A stretch of 37,385 bases of DNA from an uncultured Clostridia bacterium (GCA_944381075.1 CALWJT010000008.1:1-37385), one strand, 5' to 3'. Numbered from the stretch's first letter, positions 26,218-35,185 are shown. Numbers and translations: made by a program. The notes: a model not told the origin generated them from the sequence alone.

Positions 26218-27399
26218 ATGAAATTCCTTCATTCCGACGGGGAAATCCGCATCTATGAACTGACAAAGACAAAAGAGCTAAAACGCTTCATTACCTTTCC
26301 CGACCGTCTTTATATTGGGAATCCCAACTACGTACCGTCGCTTTTGATGGATGAAATGGAGAATCTTCGGTGGGACAAAAACCCGGCCTTTGAATACTGC
26401 GATGCCAGATATTTTATGGCGCTGCGCGGCGGCAAGCCAGTCGGCAGGGTCGCCGCCATCTACAACCGGCGCTTCAATGAAATCTGGAAGAAGCGCTGTG
26501 TCCGTTTTTCCCGCTTCGATGTCATCGACGACATCGAGGTATCCCGTCTCCTGCTCTCCGAGGTAGAGGCCTGGGCAAGGGAGCTGGGGATGGAGGAGGT
26601 CCAGGGACCGATGGGCTTCTGCGATCTGGATCATCAAGGGCTTCTGGTCGACGGCTTTGATGAAATGGGACTTTTTATCACAAGCTATAACCATCCCTAT
26701 TATATGAGGCACTTGGAAGCGCTGGGCTACTGCAAGCTCACGGACTGGGTGGAAATGAAAATGGAAAAGCCCGAGGTCCTCGATCCCAGAATTCGGAAGA
26801 TCGCGGACTATTCTCTCCAAAAGCTGAACCTGCACGAGGTCCATTTGAAAAGGACAAAGGACGTGCTTCCCTATGCCAAGCAGATTTTTGAACTGCTGTA
26901 TGAAGCCTACAAGGATATTTACGGCGTCATTCCGCTGAACGATAAGCAGATCGAGCTCTATATCAGGCAGTTCATCACGCTTGTCAAGCCGGAATTTTTG
27001 ACGCTCATCGCCGATGAAAACGACAATCCCGTCTCGTTCGGCGTCGTAATCCCTTCTCTCGCTGCGACTGTACGCAAGTGCAAGGGGCGGCTCTTCCCCT
27101 TCGGATGGGCTTATCTGCTCCGGTATCTCACCGCGAAAAAGCACGAAACATTGGAATTTCTCCTCATTGCCACCGATCCCAAATACTGGAACAGCGCGCT
27201 CGGCGCTGCAATCATCGTACATACCTTTGAGGGCGCCGAAAAATACGGGATCCGGTATGCGGAAACAGGGCCCATGCTCGAAACCAATCACCGCATCCAA
27301 TCCATGTGGAGCCGTTTTCAAGCGAAGACCCATAAGCGGCGGCGCTGCTATGCAAAGCCGCTCACCGCGGCCGCCGAAGGGCGGGAATCCGCAACTTAA
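26218..27399 (+). CDS. GNAT-like (YghO-type) acyltransferase-fold protein
   Basis: A 393-aa soluble protein. The N-terminal part has FPDRLYIGNPNYVPSLLMDE, GKPVGRVAAIYNRRFNE and the strongly patterned GPMGFCDLDHQGLLVDGFD. The middle has HPYYMRHLEALGY and the C-terminal half has FLLIATDPKYWNSALGAA and AETGPMLETNHRIQSMW. This pattern is that of the YghO-like group of large GNAT-superfamily proteins, whose substrate is not known to me. The ATG at 26218 follows AAAAGGAG. The gene stands alone between its own promoter and a strong terminator. It is cytoplasmic, with no membrane segment. Confidence 0.75.
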   Translation: MKFLHSDGEIRIYELTKTKELKRFITFPDRLYIGNPNYVPSLLMDEMENLRWDKNPAFEYCDARYFMALRGGKPVGRVAAIYNRRFNEIWKKRCVRFSRFDVIDDIEVSRLLLSEVEAWARELGMEEVQGPMGFCDLDHQGLLVDGFDEMGLFITSYNHPYYMRHLEALGYCKLTDWVEMKMEKPEVLDPRIRKIADYSLQKLNLHEVHLKRTKDVLPYAKQIFELLYEAYKDIYGVIPLNDKQIELYIRQFITLVKPEFLTLIADENDNPVSFGVVIPSLAATVRKCKGRLFPFGWAYLLRYLTAKKHETLEFLLIATDPKYWNSALGAAIIVHTFEGAEKYGIRYAETGPMLETNHRIQSMWSRFQAKTHKRRRCYAKPLTAAAEGRESAT

Positions 27400-27432
27400 G
27401 CCTTCGGGACGCCGGATACGAATCCCGCATCA

Positions 27433-27472
27433 GAGGGGGCAAAAGCATCACCGCTTTTGCCCCCTCTTTTTT
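27433..27472 (+). terminator. Terminator after the YghO-like gene
   Basis: GAGGGGGCAAAAGC (27433-27446) pairs perfectly with GCTTTTGCCCCCTC (27453-27466), followed by TTTTTT. Confidence 0.95.
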
Positions 27473-27486
27473 CATGGGCCGGCGCG

Positions 27487-28032
27487 TCACTCGATCCCCC
27501 AGAAAATGCGGGCAATCTCCAAAAGGTGCGCGAGCTCCTCCTGATAATTGGCAAGCAGCGCCTCGTTGTGCTCGTCCAGCTCCGTATTTCCGTCGCTCTG
27601 CGGAACCACGCTTCCATCCTTTTGGATCATGATCTGCACGGTCTCCGTCGGAGAAAGCAGGGAAACACCGTAGGTGTAATCGTTTCCGAACGCCTGCGGC
27701 CATATATGTAAAATCACCGTTTTTTCGTCGCTGTTCACGATATTTCCGTTTTCATCCATCTCATAGGAGATGCCTTCCGCGTCCTGAACCGTCAAATAGC
27801 CTCCATATCCCAAATAAGACGGCATTTTCAGCTGGCACAGGCAATCCTCCACAATCGCCTGATAGCGCTCGCCATCTTCAAAGCCGGTATCGACGATCTC
27901 CATCTTCCCTGCATAATCGTCATATGCTTTTTTGTATCCGAAATACCACACGGCATTAACGGCGCCGAACAGGAAAACAATCACACATGCCAGAATGGTC
28001 AGTTTGATAACCGTGCGCTTTTTTTCTTTCAT
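27487..28032 (-). CDS. Small membrane-anchored extracytoplasmic protein of the ABC cassette
   Basis: A 181-aa protein with a KEKKR n-region and one hydrophobic segment (about 9-31), probably an uncleaved anchor. A mainly acidic outer domain of about 150 residues follows. I do not recognise the family. Its ATG overlaps the stop of the ABC ATPase gene by 4 nt (ATGA), so it belongs to the same unit. By position it could be an accessory or immunity factor of the cassette, but that is inference. It is the last gene of the operon. Confidence 0.75.
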   Translation of the reverse strand: MKEKKRTVIKLTILACVIVFLFGAVNAVWYFGYKKAYDDYAGKMEIVDTGFEDGERYQAIVEDCLCQLKMPSYLGYGGYLTVQDAEGISYEMDENGNIVNSDEKTVILHIWPQAFGNDYTYGVSLLSPTETVQIMIQKDGSVVPQSDGNTELDEHNEALLANYQEELAHLLEIARIFWGIE

Positions 28033-28637
28033 AGCCGAATCACATTCCTTTCCGTTTCCATGATTTTTTCATTATGCGTTACCAGTACAACCGTTTTTCC
28101 CGTCTCGCACAGTCCGTGCATCAGCCGGAGAACGAGCTGCGCATTTTCAGAGTCGAGCGAACCGGTCGGCTCATCGGCAAGCAGGATGTCGCACCGCTTG
28201 AACATCAGCCTCGCCAGCGCCACGCGCTGCTGTTCTCCGCCGGACAGCTTATATACGGCGGTGTCCGCCTTGTCACGCAGCCCCACAAAGTTGAGGGCCT
28301 CCTCCCACGGCACGCCGCTTCTCGCCTTCTTTTGGACAAGCTCAAGATTTTCGCGCACCGTTCTATCCTCGATCAGCGCAAAATTCTGAAACAGAAAACC
28401 GACCTTGAAAAGATAAAAGCTGCGCTTGCTTTTTTTCGCATACAGATTCTCTCCGTCAATGAAAACCGAACCGGAGTCTGGCTTTTCCAGTCCTCCTATC
28501 GTATTGAGCAGCGTCGTTTTTCCGCAGCCGCTGCGTCCGGCAATCACAAAAAAGCCGCCGGTCGGGATGGTAAGAGAAAATCGATCAAACAGAATCTTAT
28601 TGTCAAATTTCTTGCAAAGGTCGACGATCTCGATCAT
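28029..28637 (-). CDS. ABC transporter ATP-binding protein
   Basis: A 202-aa ATPase with Walker A GRSGCGKT (34-41), a Q-loop glutamine (Q84), the signature LSGGEQQ (131-137), Walker B ILLADE (151-156) and the switch histidine H188. It is close in style to the LolD/MacB and bacteriocin-export ATPases. The start at 28637 follows GGGAGG and overlaps the permease stop as ATGA, so the two are translationally coupled and form one transporter. A longer open frame upstream is only an overlap with the permease gene. Confidence 0.92.
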   Translation of the reverse strand: MIEIVDLCKKFDNKILFDRFSLTIPTGGFFVIAGRSGCGKTTLLNTIGGLEKPDSGSVFIDGENLYAKKSKRSFYLFKVGFLFQNFALIEDRTVRENLELVQKKARSGVPWEEALNFVGLRDKADTAVYKLSGGEQQRVALARLMFKRCDILLADEPTGSLDSENAQLVLRLMHGLCETGKTVVLVTHNEKIMETERNVIRL

Positions 28638-30589
28638 AAGCTGCCTCCCTTCAGAATTTTCGGAACGCTTCCCTTTTCCGTTCTGTCGATGAACAAGAAC
28701 AAGAATGCGGCTTCGATCCCCAGCAGAACCACAGTGGAAATCACGACGGTATACCAGCCGGAAATCCCAAACATCAGCCATAAGCCGCATACCGTCAAAA
28801 CACTGATCAGCGCGGCATAAAGATTCACGAGCAGGACGGCCTTGCTTTTCGCAAGCAGCCCATATCCTAGAATCTTTTTGACCGCGAGCGTTTTCGCATT
28901 GATCTGATATTCCAGCCTTACGATCATATAAAGATTCTGTACTTCCCACAGCAGCATCAGCAGGCTGATCACACAGCTGAGGACCGTGACACGGGAAAAG
29001 GCGGCGCGATACTGTCCGCATCGCTGCACAACGCCGGTCTTGGATATCGGACGCAGATTTTCATACTTTTCTTCCAGAGAAAGATACTCCTCGTCCGTCA
29101 TACGGAACATGATATTTTGATCTATGATACTAAAGCATCCAAAATACATGTCCTCTTCCGGGACCCGGTTCCAATACAGCAAAATCGGGTTCTTTGCTTC
29201 GTCGAAGCCTGCGTCCTCGCTCACGCCCTGTTGATAATCGAACCACACAAGCGAAACGTCCTCTTTATAATACATACTGGCAATGCGGATATTTTCGCTC
29301 GAGCAATCGAGCGCCGACAAAGCGATCTTTTCTTCCCTGCCTGCAAATTCCGGATCTCCCTTATACTTTTCCGGCAGGAACAGATAAAAATCGGCCTCCG
29401 GCGCGTTTTCCACGGCGCTCTGTATCGCCGCGATCCCATATGTATTCTCATTGACATGGATGACAGGCTGCTCGTCTTCGACATAATAATTCCCTGTAGC
29501 CAGCGCCACCTTCCCCTGCCGCATATAATCCAGAATCAAATCGCTCTTCACGCGGGATGTCATACGGATTTCCTCCATAAATCCATCCGCCTCCGACGTA
29601 TCCACCCCGTACCTTACAAAGGAATAGCCCGCATACTGGTCGATCGCGTCATACATTCCCAGATACCGCCCGTTAGCGGAAAGCACACCGATATTCACGG
29701 AAATGCAAACGATGGTGACCATCAAAGATAACGCTTTTATCACGTAGCAGGTGGAGAGGAGCTTGCCGTTGATATTGGCGCCATAGAGCACTTCCTTATA
29801 ATTCAGTTTAAGAATGGAAAGATACAGCAAGGCGTTGAGAACCAGGAATGCGACAAAACCGAGAAGCAGGCTATCCTGTTCATAACCGACATAAAAAAAT
29901 CTGCCGCAAAGGGTCCGCACGCCGAAAAAGACAAGGGAGAACACAGCCGTATCCGCACCGATATTGCATAAAAGGATGCGGGCGCAGCTTTGCCCCATAG
30001 ACAGCATGATAAAATTCTTTTTTCTTTCGAACTGGATATCGATCCATGTGAAAACGAGCAGCAGCAGAGAAAAAATGCAGAAAACCGCGATGGGGATCCC
30101 ATGAAGCTCCGCTATTTCCTCCCTATGCACATAAGACGAAGGAAAGGCTTCGTTGATCTGCGCCTTTGCCGCCAGCACTTCCTCCATGCTTCCGGTAAAA
30201 TAATAGTTCTCAAGCTCGGAGTCCTGCGGGATCTCAGACAATTCCAGAAAAGCCACGGTCGTGGAGCCGGATAAAAAGCTCTTGATCTCCCCCTCGCGGA
30301 CGCCATATTGTTCAGAAAGGCTTGCCCGCATAGCGTCCGTCGCATAAATGGTCAGCGAAGAATGGCCGGCGTCAAGGTCGGTCCGCTCATAGGCAAAGAC
30401 GGCTATCCCGTTTGCCTTTGCCGCCTCCTCCACGCTTGCGCAAACAGCTTCTCTGTTAAAATTTTTTCCGATGCCGATATAGTAAAATTCTCCCATAAAG
30501 CTGCGCAGATATGCCTGATAGAGTTCGCTGCAAAGGATAGTGACAAGCAAAAACGAGACAAACGCGGCAATCCATTTGGTTTTTTTCAT
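28634..30589 (-). CDS. Large ABC permease, FtsX/MacB-like (bacteriocin-associated DUF1430 type)
   Basis: A 651-aa membrane protein. One N-terminal segment (about 7-25) is followed by an extracytoplasmic domain of roughly 140 residues. Then come a group of segments (about 165-182, 205-224, 240-260, 280-300), a second large outer domain (about 305-540) and three C-terminal segments. The layout and length match the integral membrane proteins that accompany lactococcin-972-like bacteriocins (DUF1430) and other FtsX-type permeases. The subfamily call is by layout, not by a distinct motif. The start at 30589 follows GGGAGGACAAAGC. It forms an operon with the secreted-protein gene upstream and the ATPase downstream. 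Such proteins export peptides or give immunity to them. Confidence 0.75.
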   Translation of the reverse strand: MKKTKWIAAFVSFLLVTILCSELYQAYLRSFMGEFYYIGIGKNFNREAVCASVEEAAKANGIAVFAYERTDLDAGHSSLTIYATDAMRASLSEQYGVREGEIKSFLSGSTTVAFLELSEIPQDSELENYYFTGSMEEVLAAKAQINEAFPSSYVHREEIAELHGIPIAVFCIFSLLLLVFTWIDIQFERKKNFIMLSMGQSCARILLCNIGADTAVFSLVFFGVRTLCGRFFYVGYEQDSLLLGFVAFLVLNALLYLSILKLNYKEVLYGANINGKLLSTCYVIKALSLMVTIVCISVNIGVLSANGRYLGMYDAIDQYAGYSFVRYGVDTSEADGFMEEIRMTSRVKSDLILDYMRQGKVALATGNYYVEDEQPVIHVNENTYGIAAIQSAVENAPEADFYLFLPEKYKGDPEFAGREEKIALSALDCSSENIRIASMYYKEDVSLVWFDYQQGVSEDAGFDEAKNPILLYWNRVPEEDMYFGCFSIIDQNIMFRMTDEEYLSLEEKYENLRPISKTGVVQRCGQYRAAFSRVTVLSCVISLLMLLWEVQNLYMIVRLEYQINAKTLAVKKILGYGLLAKSKAVLLVNLYAALISVLTVCGLWLMFGISGWYTVVISTVVLLGIEAAFLFLFIDRTEKGSVPKILKGGSL

Positions 30590-30668
30590 GCTTTGTCCTC
30601 CCTTATGCCTTCCAAAAAGAACCAAGGGGAGGAAGGGGCGCAGAGGCCTCCCGCCCCCTTTTGGCCAG

Positions 30669-31067
30669 TTAGCCTTTTATGCTGCTCGGATTGATTTCAA
30701 TGACGACGCCGGTCGCAGGAAGATCCGAAAACGAACAGGAATCATCCACGTCCGCCGTTCGGTGCGTTACTTCGATTTTTGAATATTTTCCCGCTTTTCC
30801 TGTAGGTCCGGTACATTTTTTAACGGTATCATATCCGTTCCTATATACGTGGGCGGTGGATTCTCCCGTTTGTGAGATCGTCCATGTGTAATCTTCATTT
30901 ATCTAGTCGGTATCATACCCATAGTACATCGTCCATGCCTGAACGCCGTTATAAGAATATGCCAGGCAGTACTCCCATTCTTCCGTAAACCGGTTCTCCC
31001 CGGAAACGTTCATCGTTCCGCCGTTTGCGGCAAAGGCAGACATGCAAAACAGAGCCGACATCATCAT
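30669..31067 (-). pseudogene. Small secreted protein gene, amber-interrupted
   Basis: The frame opens with three ATG codons at 31067-31059, and its first residues form a signal-peptide core ending in SAFAANGG. It continues with ENRFTEEWEYCLAYSYNG, meets TAG at 30903-30905 (codon 55), and then stays open for 77 codons to TAA at 30669, with HVYRNGYDTVKKCTGPTG and a Cys near the end. Base composition and codon use look coding on both sides. No ribosome binding site precedes these ATGs. GGAGAAAA lies about 40 nt upstream, but an in-frame TAA (about 31089) stands between, so the true start may also have been lost. It is the first gene of the ABC cassette, the place of a bacteriocin-like precursor; I cannot assign it to a known family. 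A GC-rich hairpin (about 30622-30664) separates it from the permease gene. Confidence 0.55.
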
Positions 31068-31198
31068 CGCCGGTACGGTTCTTATATTTTACGGCAATTT
31101 TCTCCGATCAATATGTTTCAATATTCATCATATTTAAGGAAAGGAACCGTTCTGATTTAAGATATAGAGTATAAATATTCGACATCCTATCTACCTTT

Positions 31199-31249
31199 AT
31201 TTTATAGTAAATTGATATAATTGTCAACATATTGATATAATTTTATATA
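31199..31249. promoter_or_regulatory. Divergent overlapping promoters with two 12-bp direct repeats
   Basis: Minus strand: TTGACA (31222-31227), 17 bp, TAAAAT (31199-31204), towards the secreted-protein/ABC operon. Plus strand: TTGTCA (31221-31226), 17 bp, TATATA (31244-31249), towards the M23 gene. ATTGATATAATT occurs at 31211-31222 and again at 31231-31242, exactly 20 bp apart, one copy on each side of the shared -35 region. The spacing of two helical turns fits a dimeric regulator binding one face of the DNA. Confidence 0.6.
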
Positions 31250-31363
31250 TTTTAGAGATTTTCCCTGTTTGCGGTCTGCCATCGCCTGCATCTGTTTTGC
31301 GAATAGCCAACGATATTTTTTCACATACTTCCAATAAGGAAACCATATTCCGGAGGATATGCC

Positions 31364-32383
31364 ATGGATCAAACGACCGACAAACATCATATGAGCCAAA
31401 ATCGGATTTTTCTTTCTCTGACAGCAGTCCTGCTTGCCTTCTTATTCTGTTTTGCCGTCCTGTCGCGGAAAAGCGCCCTCCCTGTGTCCGCCGCCGACGC
31501 CTCCTACATCAAATGGGTAGACTTCGGCGTTACCGCAACGGCGATGTCCGACGCGATGGCGCTCGACATCGAATCCTACGGCACCGACGAGCACGTGAGC
31601 TGGACTTCCCTGCTCGCCTACCTCGGCGCAAAATACGGCGGAAATTTCAAATCCTATCAAAAAGCGGACCTTGCCTATGCGGCAGAAAACCTAAAAAAAG
31701 ATCCCGCCTGCTTTGACGGGATGAAATACTATTCCTATTACAAAAAAGCTTACAGCGCGGTTCTGGACGGATTTCTCGGCACCTACGCGGTGTATGAAAA
31801 TATAGACGGACGGTATCGGTACCAAGAAAAATACGGGCTGAAGGCGTTCTCTCCGATCGCCCGCGGCTACTATTACAGCGACTTCGACGATTTCGGTGCC
31901 TCCCGCAGCTACGGCTATCGCCGGCATCATCTCGGACATGATATGATGGGCTCCGTCGGAACGCCGATCGTCGCTGTAGAATCCGGCTATGTCGAGGCGG
32001 TCGGCTGGAACCAGTACGGCGGCTGGCGCATCGGGATCCGCAGCTTCGACGGCAAGCGGTACTATTACTATGCACACCTGCGCAAGGATCATCCCTACAA
32101 CGACATGTACGAAGGAAAGATCGTGACCGCGGGCGAGGTCATCGGATACCTCGGCATGACCGGCTACAGCACCCGCGAAAACACTAACAATATCAATACG
32201 CCGCACCTGCATTTCGGCATCCAGCTGATTTTCCATCCCGACCAAAAGGACGGAACGAATCAAATCTGGATCGACTGCTACGAAATCGCAAAATTCCTTT
32301 CGCAAAACAGAAGCGCCGTTTACCGGGAAAACGGCGAATATTACGCCGTTGGTCCCATTACGGATTTTTCCATTCCGGACTGA
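31364..32383 (+). CDS. Secreted M23-family peptidoglycan endopeptidase
   Basis: A 339-aa protein with an N-terminal hydrophobic segment (about 15-33; signal peptide or anchor, with a likely cleavage site near VSAADA at 41-46). A novel ~120-residue N-domain (IKWVDFGVTATAMSDAM) follows, then an M23 domain with H189...D193 (HLGHD), YAHL (236-239) and HLHFG (281-285), all expected zinc and catalytic residues. It should cut peptidoglycan peptides outside the membrane. The ATG follows GGAGGATATGCC. It is divergent from the ABC cassette with a shared promoter region, which suggests, but does not prove, joint control. Confidence 0.9.
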   Translation: MDQTTDKHHMSQNRIFLSLTAVLLAFLFCFAVLSRKSALPVSAADASYIKWVDFGVTATAMSDAMALDIESYGTDEHVSWTSLLAYLGAKYGGNFKSYQKADLAYAAENLKKDPACFDGMKYYSYYKKAYSAVLDGFLGTYAVYENIDGRYRYQEKYGLKAFSPIARGYYYSDFDDFGASRSYGYRRHHLGHDMMGSVGTPIVAVESGYVEAVGWNQYGGWRIGIRSFDGKRYYYYAHLRKDHPYNDMYEGKIVTAGEVIGYLGMTGYSTRENTNNINTPHLHFGIQLIFHPDQKDGTNQIWIDCYEIAKFLSQNRSAVYRENGEYYAVGPITDFSIPD

Positions 32384-32474
32384 ACCGGAGCCGCACATAC
32401 CGCTCTGTGCGGCATGCTCTTCCTCTGCTGCTGAAACATTTCGTACAGCGAAAAACAGAAACGTTCTGAAAATC

Positions 32475-32520
32475 AAAAAGCCGTGCTTCGAGCGGTTCAT
32501 CGCCCGAAGCACGGCTTTTT
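32475..32520. terminator. Terminator after the second M23 gene (bidirectional)
   Basis: AAAAAGCCGTGCTTCG (32475-32490) pairs with CGAAGCACGGCTTTTT (32505-32520), with T runs on both strands. Confidence 0.93.
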
Positions 32521-32842
32521 GGAGAATGCCGCACCCCGCCTTCCATGCAGTACTTCAGCCAGTGCTGCCGAATGGAACAACAGGGCACGCGAAAAAGTTC
32601 AGTGCCGTTTTAGGACCGGTCCATCCTAAAAAGCCTCGTATTTTGTCCGATCCGGCTTCCTCAGCCTCGGCGGCCGCAAGCGCGATTTTATTTATGAACA
32701 GGGGATTCTTTTCTGAGAGACTTTAATGCCCGAATGATAGAATGACCCCATTCCCATAAGAATATCCTTTGTAATGCTCCACCGCCCGTGCGGGGGCCGG
32801 CAGCGGGAAGCCGTGTACAAAAGGGAATCTCCCGGTTTTTCA
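32521..32842. other. Intergenic region, no feature recognised
   Basis: About 320 nt between the M23 terminator and the end of the MBL gene. A short minus-strand frame around 32575-32720 is rich in Ala/Glu and could be a decayed fragment, but I recognise nothing. Composition falls from GC-rich on the left to AT-rich towards the MBL gene, so an island boundary may lie here. Confidence 0.4.
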
Positions 32843-33946
32843 TCACGGGACATCCACTTTTAAATCGACTTGACTTCCAATATTTTCCGTAACTATATGT
32901 ACAGTACGATCCTTCATTATCAAATCCTTAATCACGGACGAATGCGGATGCCGATAACTGTTTTTCATTCCGGCGGAAATGATATTGATGGCATCCAGAT
33001 TTGATATTTCTTCGTTATAGTTATGAGAGGATCCATGATGCGGAATCTGTATACATCCGATGTATTTCCAATATTTATCATATGCCTTTCTCAGCATTTC
33101 CCATTTAGCTGCTCCGGAGGTATCGTAATCTCCTAAATATAAACAGCCGTTTTCTTTTCTGCAGCAATTACAGCAGCAAAAATGTTTTGGAAGGGCGTAG
33201 GATTGAGAAAAACGATGATCCCTTCTTCCCGAGAACAGGGTCATGGAATTCGTATTAAAATTCCCTCTAACACGCCTGTAAACTTCCTTTAATTTATCTT
33301 TATTCTCAGAGGAATAACAGATAAGCTCCTCAAGATTTTCCTCAGAACACTCTCCACGGCAGTGAAATATTTCCGCAATTGCTGCTTTTAATGTCTCGAT
33401 GCGGTCTTTTTGTCTAAAATTGAACGGGATCAGTTCCCAATCCATTTTTTCGGACAGATCCAAATCCAATGTACCTGCAACATTATCTCCCGATAAAATT
33501 CTTGGAGCATCGATATCGTTCCAACCCTCATCCTGTTCTGTGCTAATCAGAAAAAAATGCGGAGAATGATTCAGTCTCAAGCTGGTAAGAGCGTTATATG
33601 GATTTTGTATAAAATGGTATAAAAAGCCCCTTTCTCCTGTAGATAAAAGTGCGTTCAATTTTAAATACACTTTATCCTTGGTAGTTATCAAAGGAAAAAA
33701 CAGCTTTTGTACTCGGCAATATTTAAGCAAAAACGGCAGACCGTTTATATGATCCTCATCCAAATGAGAAATAAAAACGGCGTCGATGATTTCGTCTTTT
33801 GAAAAATCATTTTCAATCTGCTGTTCCACAATGGACCGATCCGTCGAGGATCCACAGTCATAGACGAGGGTATGCCTGCCATCGTCGAACTGGAACACTT
33901 CACGATAAAACGCCCCCTGACCTACCGGCAAAAAGCTGCGCAGCAT
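32843..33946 (-). CDS. ComEC-type metallo-beta-lactamase-fold hydrolase
   Basis: A 367-aa protein without signal peptide or membrane segment. The MBL motif HLDEDH (H61, D63, D65, H66) is intact, followed by LGDYD (271-275), PHHGSSH (302-308) and RHPH (332-335), the arrangement of ComEC-like nuclease/phosphodiesterase domains. A cysteine cluster, CCCNCC (257-262), is unusual. The start at 33946 is set by GGGAGG; an ATG nine codons upstream lacks such a site. Its base composition is AT-rich compared with the core genes. It lies about 100 nt after a DUF6236-like gene and is probably cotranscribed with it. The substrate may be nucleic acid or a nucleotide; this is inference. Confidence 0.8.
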   Translation of the reverse strand: MLRSFLPVGQGAFYREVFQFDDGRHTLVYDCGSSTDRSIVEQQIENDFSKDEIIDAVFISHLDEDHINGLPFLLKYCRVQKLFFPLITTKDKVYLKLNALLSTGERGFLYHFIQNPYNALTSLRLNHSPHFFLISTEQDEGWNDIDAPRILSGDNVAGTLDLDLSEKMDWELIPFNFRQKDRIETLKAAIAEIFHCRGECSEENLEELICYSSENKDKLKEVYRRVRGNFNTNSMTLFSGRRDHRFSQSYALPKHFCCCNCCRKENGCLYLGDYDTSGAAKWEMLRKAYDKYWKYIGCIQIPHHGSSHNYNEEISNLDAINIISAGMKNSYRHPHSSVIKDLIMKDRTVHIVTENIGSQVDLKVDVP

Positions 33947-34045
33947 TATAAGCCTCCCTTCGATTCCGCTCATGGATAAGAAAAATCTGTTCTGTCCATG
34001 CTTTTCAGAATCAACCGAATTTTCAATTTATAATCGAAACCTGAT

Positions 34046-35083
34046 CTACTCTGTTTTTATTGGCTTCCGTTTGCCTTGATACGCTCTTCTGAGTTGTCCT
34101 ACATATCTTTTGGCCTGGATCTTATTGCCTATGTCTTTGATATATTGGGAAAGGGCGCATGCCCGCTTGGCAGCAGAAAAATTCAAATAAGCAGAGGCCA
34201 AGGCCTGCATTGGAGATACCGTCTCCTCTATTAGCGATGCGATCGTAGAACAGGACAAAAATACAGCTGCAGTAGCATTACATGTCAGTTCAAGGATTTT
34301 CTTCAGTTCTTGTTTTATTTCCAGCTGCTCGTCAAAAGAGCAATCCGGGATCTCTTCTCTTTTTTTCAAATATTTTTCCATTTCTTCGACATATGCCCGC
34401 CTCAAAGAATCAAAATTTTCACTATTTCTCAAGCGAATAATCGTCTCCATCGGAATACTCTCGATTTTAGCTGGAATCAGAAATTCCATTTGCGTTTTGA
34501 TGATTTTATAACGAATTTTCTGATCCTTCAATATGCATCCATCTTTTCTTAATAAAAAAAGGTTATATTGGTCCGTATCTGTAAACATTTCCATTTCTTG
34601 ATGCTTGGAAATGATATCGGCCAATAGACTCATATAAATGAACGCCAAGTCTTTAGAAATCTTGATCCCATACTCAAATGAATGTGCCAGTCCGTTTTTT
34701 ATACAATAATCGTAAAAAATATTCGTAAATTTCCCGTTATATAAATTACATATTTGAGAATCCGATCGTTTCCACATCTCTACAGGTGCAGCTTTTCCGT
34801 ATCTGCGGAACATAGAGCCATACCGTTGAGGATGCGTCAAGTACTTATCAAACTCCTCGCAGGCCAATGTGGAGGCAGAGTCAATTTCAGGGAAGTCTGG
34901 ACGGTAAGGTAGAATCAAATCGGTATCCTGCATAATTTTAATTGCAGTCTGACTTAAATACCTGTTTTTAGATATCAACATATCCGGAATAATCGGCCTC
35001 AATTCTTCAAAATACAGCAATGCAAATTTAAGCCACTTCTCGTTTTGCACTTCAAAGCCAGGATAATATACCATGCTTTTCAT
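34046..35083 (-). CDS. DUF6236-like protein of unknown function
   Basis: A 345-aa soluble, mostly helical protein. Its N-terminus (YYPGFEVQNEKWLKFALLYF then ELRPIIPD) resembles the opening of DUF6236 proteins, in which a YYPT-like strand is followed by a W-L-x(3)-L-Y helix. There is no catalytic motif that I can read. A Lys/Glu-rich helix follows at about 230-270, possibly coiled-coil. The ATG at 35083 has AAGGAGAAGCAAAG before it. The gene is AT-rich, ends in TAG, and is first in a two-gene unit with an MBL hydrolase, behind its own promoter and a 138-nt leader next to the tRNA cluster. A defence or stress role is plausible from context but not shown by the sequence. Confidence 0.6.
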   Translation of the reverse strand: MKSMVYYPGFEVQNEKWLKFALLYFEELRPIIPDMLISKNRYLSQTAIKIMQDTDLILPYRPDFPEIDSASTLACEEFDKYLTHPQRYGSMFRRYGKAAPVEMWKRSDSQICNLYNGKFTNIFYDYCIKNGLAHSFEYGIKISKDLAFIYMSLLADIISKHQEMEMFTDTDQYNLFLLRKDGCILKDQKIRYKIIKTQMEFLIPAKIESIPMETIIRLRNSENFDSLRRAYVEEMEKYLKKREEIPDCSFDEQLEIKQELKKILELTCNATAAVFLSCSTIASLIEETVSPMQALASAYLNFSAAKRACALSQYIKDIGNKIQAKRYVGQLRRAYQGKRKPIKTE

Positions 35084-35125
35084 CTTTGCTTCTCCTTGTT
35101 CATGCAGATAAGTCTTTTGCCGACC

Positions 35126-35185
35126 TCACACCAAACCGCCGTATTTTCCCACAACAACACCATACAGCCACTTTTCATTGGGCAT
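35126..35185 (-). other. Possible short leader ORF (19 codons)
   Basis: In the leader of the DUF6236-like gene an ATG opens 19 codons (MPNEKWLYGVVVGKYGGLV). No ribosome binding site is visible, so it is probably chance; it is recorded because the leader is long. Confidence 0.15.

Noticed and set aside
28638-29021. N-terminal extension of the ABC ATPase
   Set aside because: The open frame upstream overlaps the permease gene. The ATG at 28637 has GGGAGG, an ATGA overlap with the permease stop, and gives the normal ATPase start.
24974-31067. TAG reassigned to an amino acid
   Set aside because: Two genes are interrupted by TAG, but the MATE gene and the DUF6236-like gene both end in TAG at their natural length, and Bacillota are not known for TAG reassignment. 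Local mutations or sequence errors are simpler.
30669-31067. Direct assignment of the secreted protein as lactococcin 972
   Set aside because: The transporter context fits, but the protein is longer and has Cys residues and motifs that I cannot align to that family.
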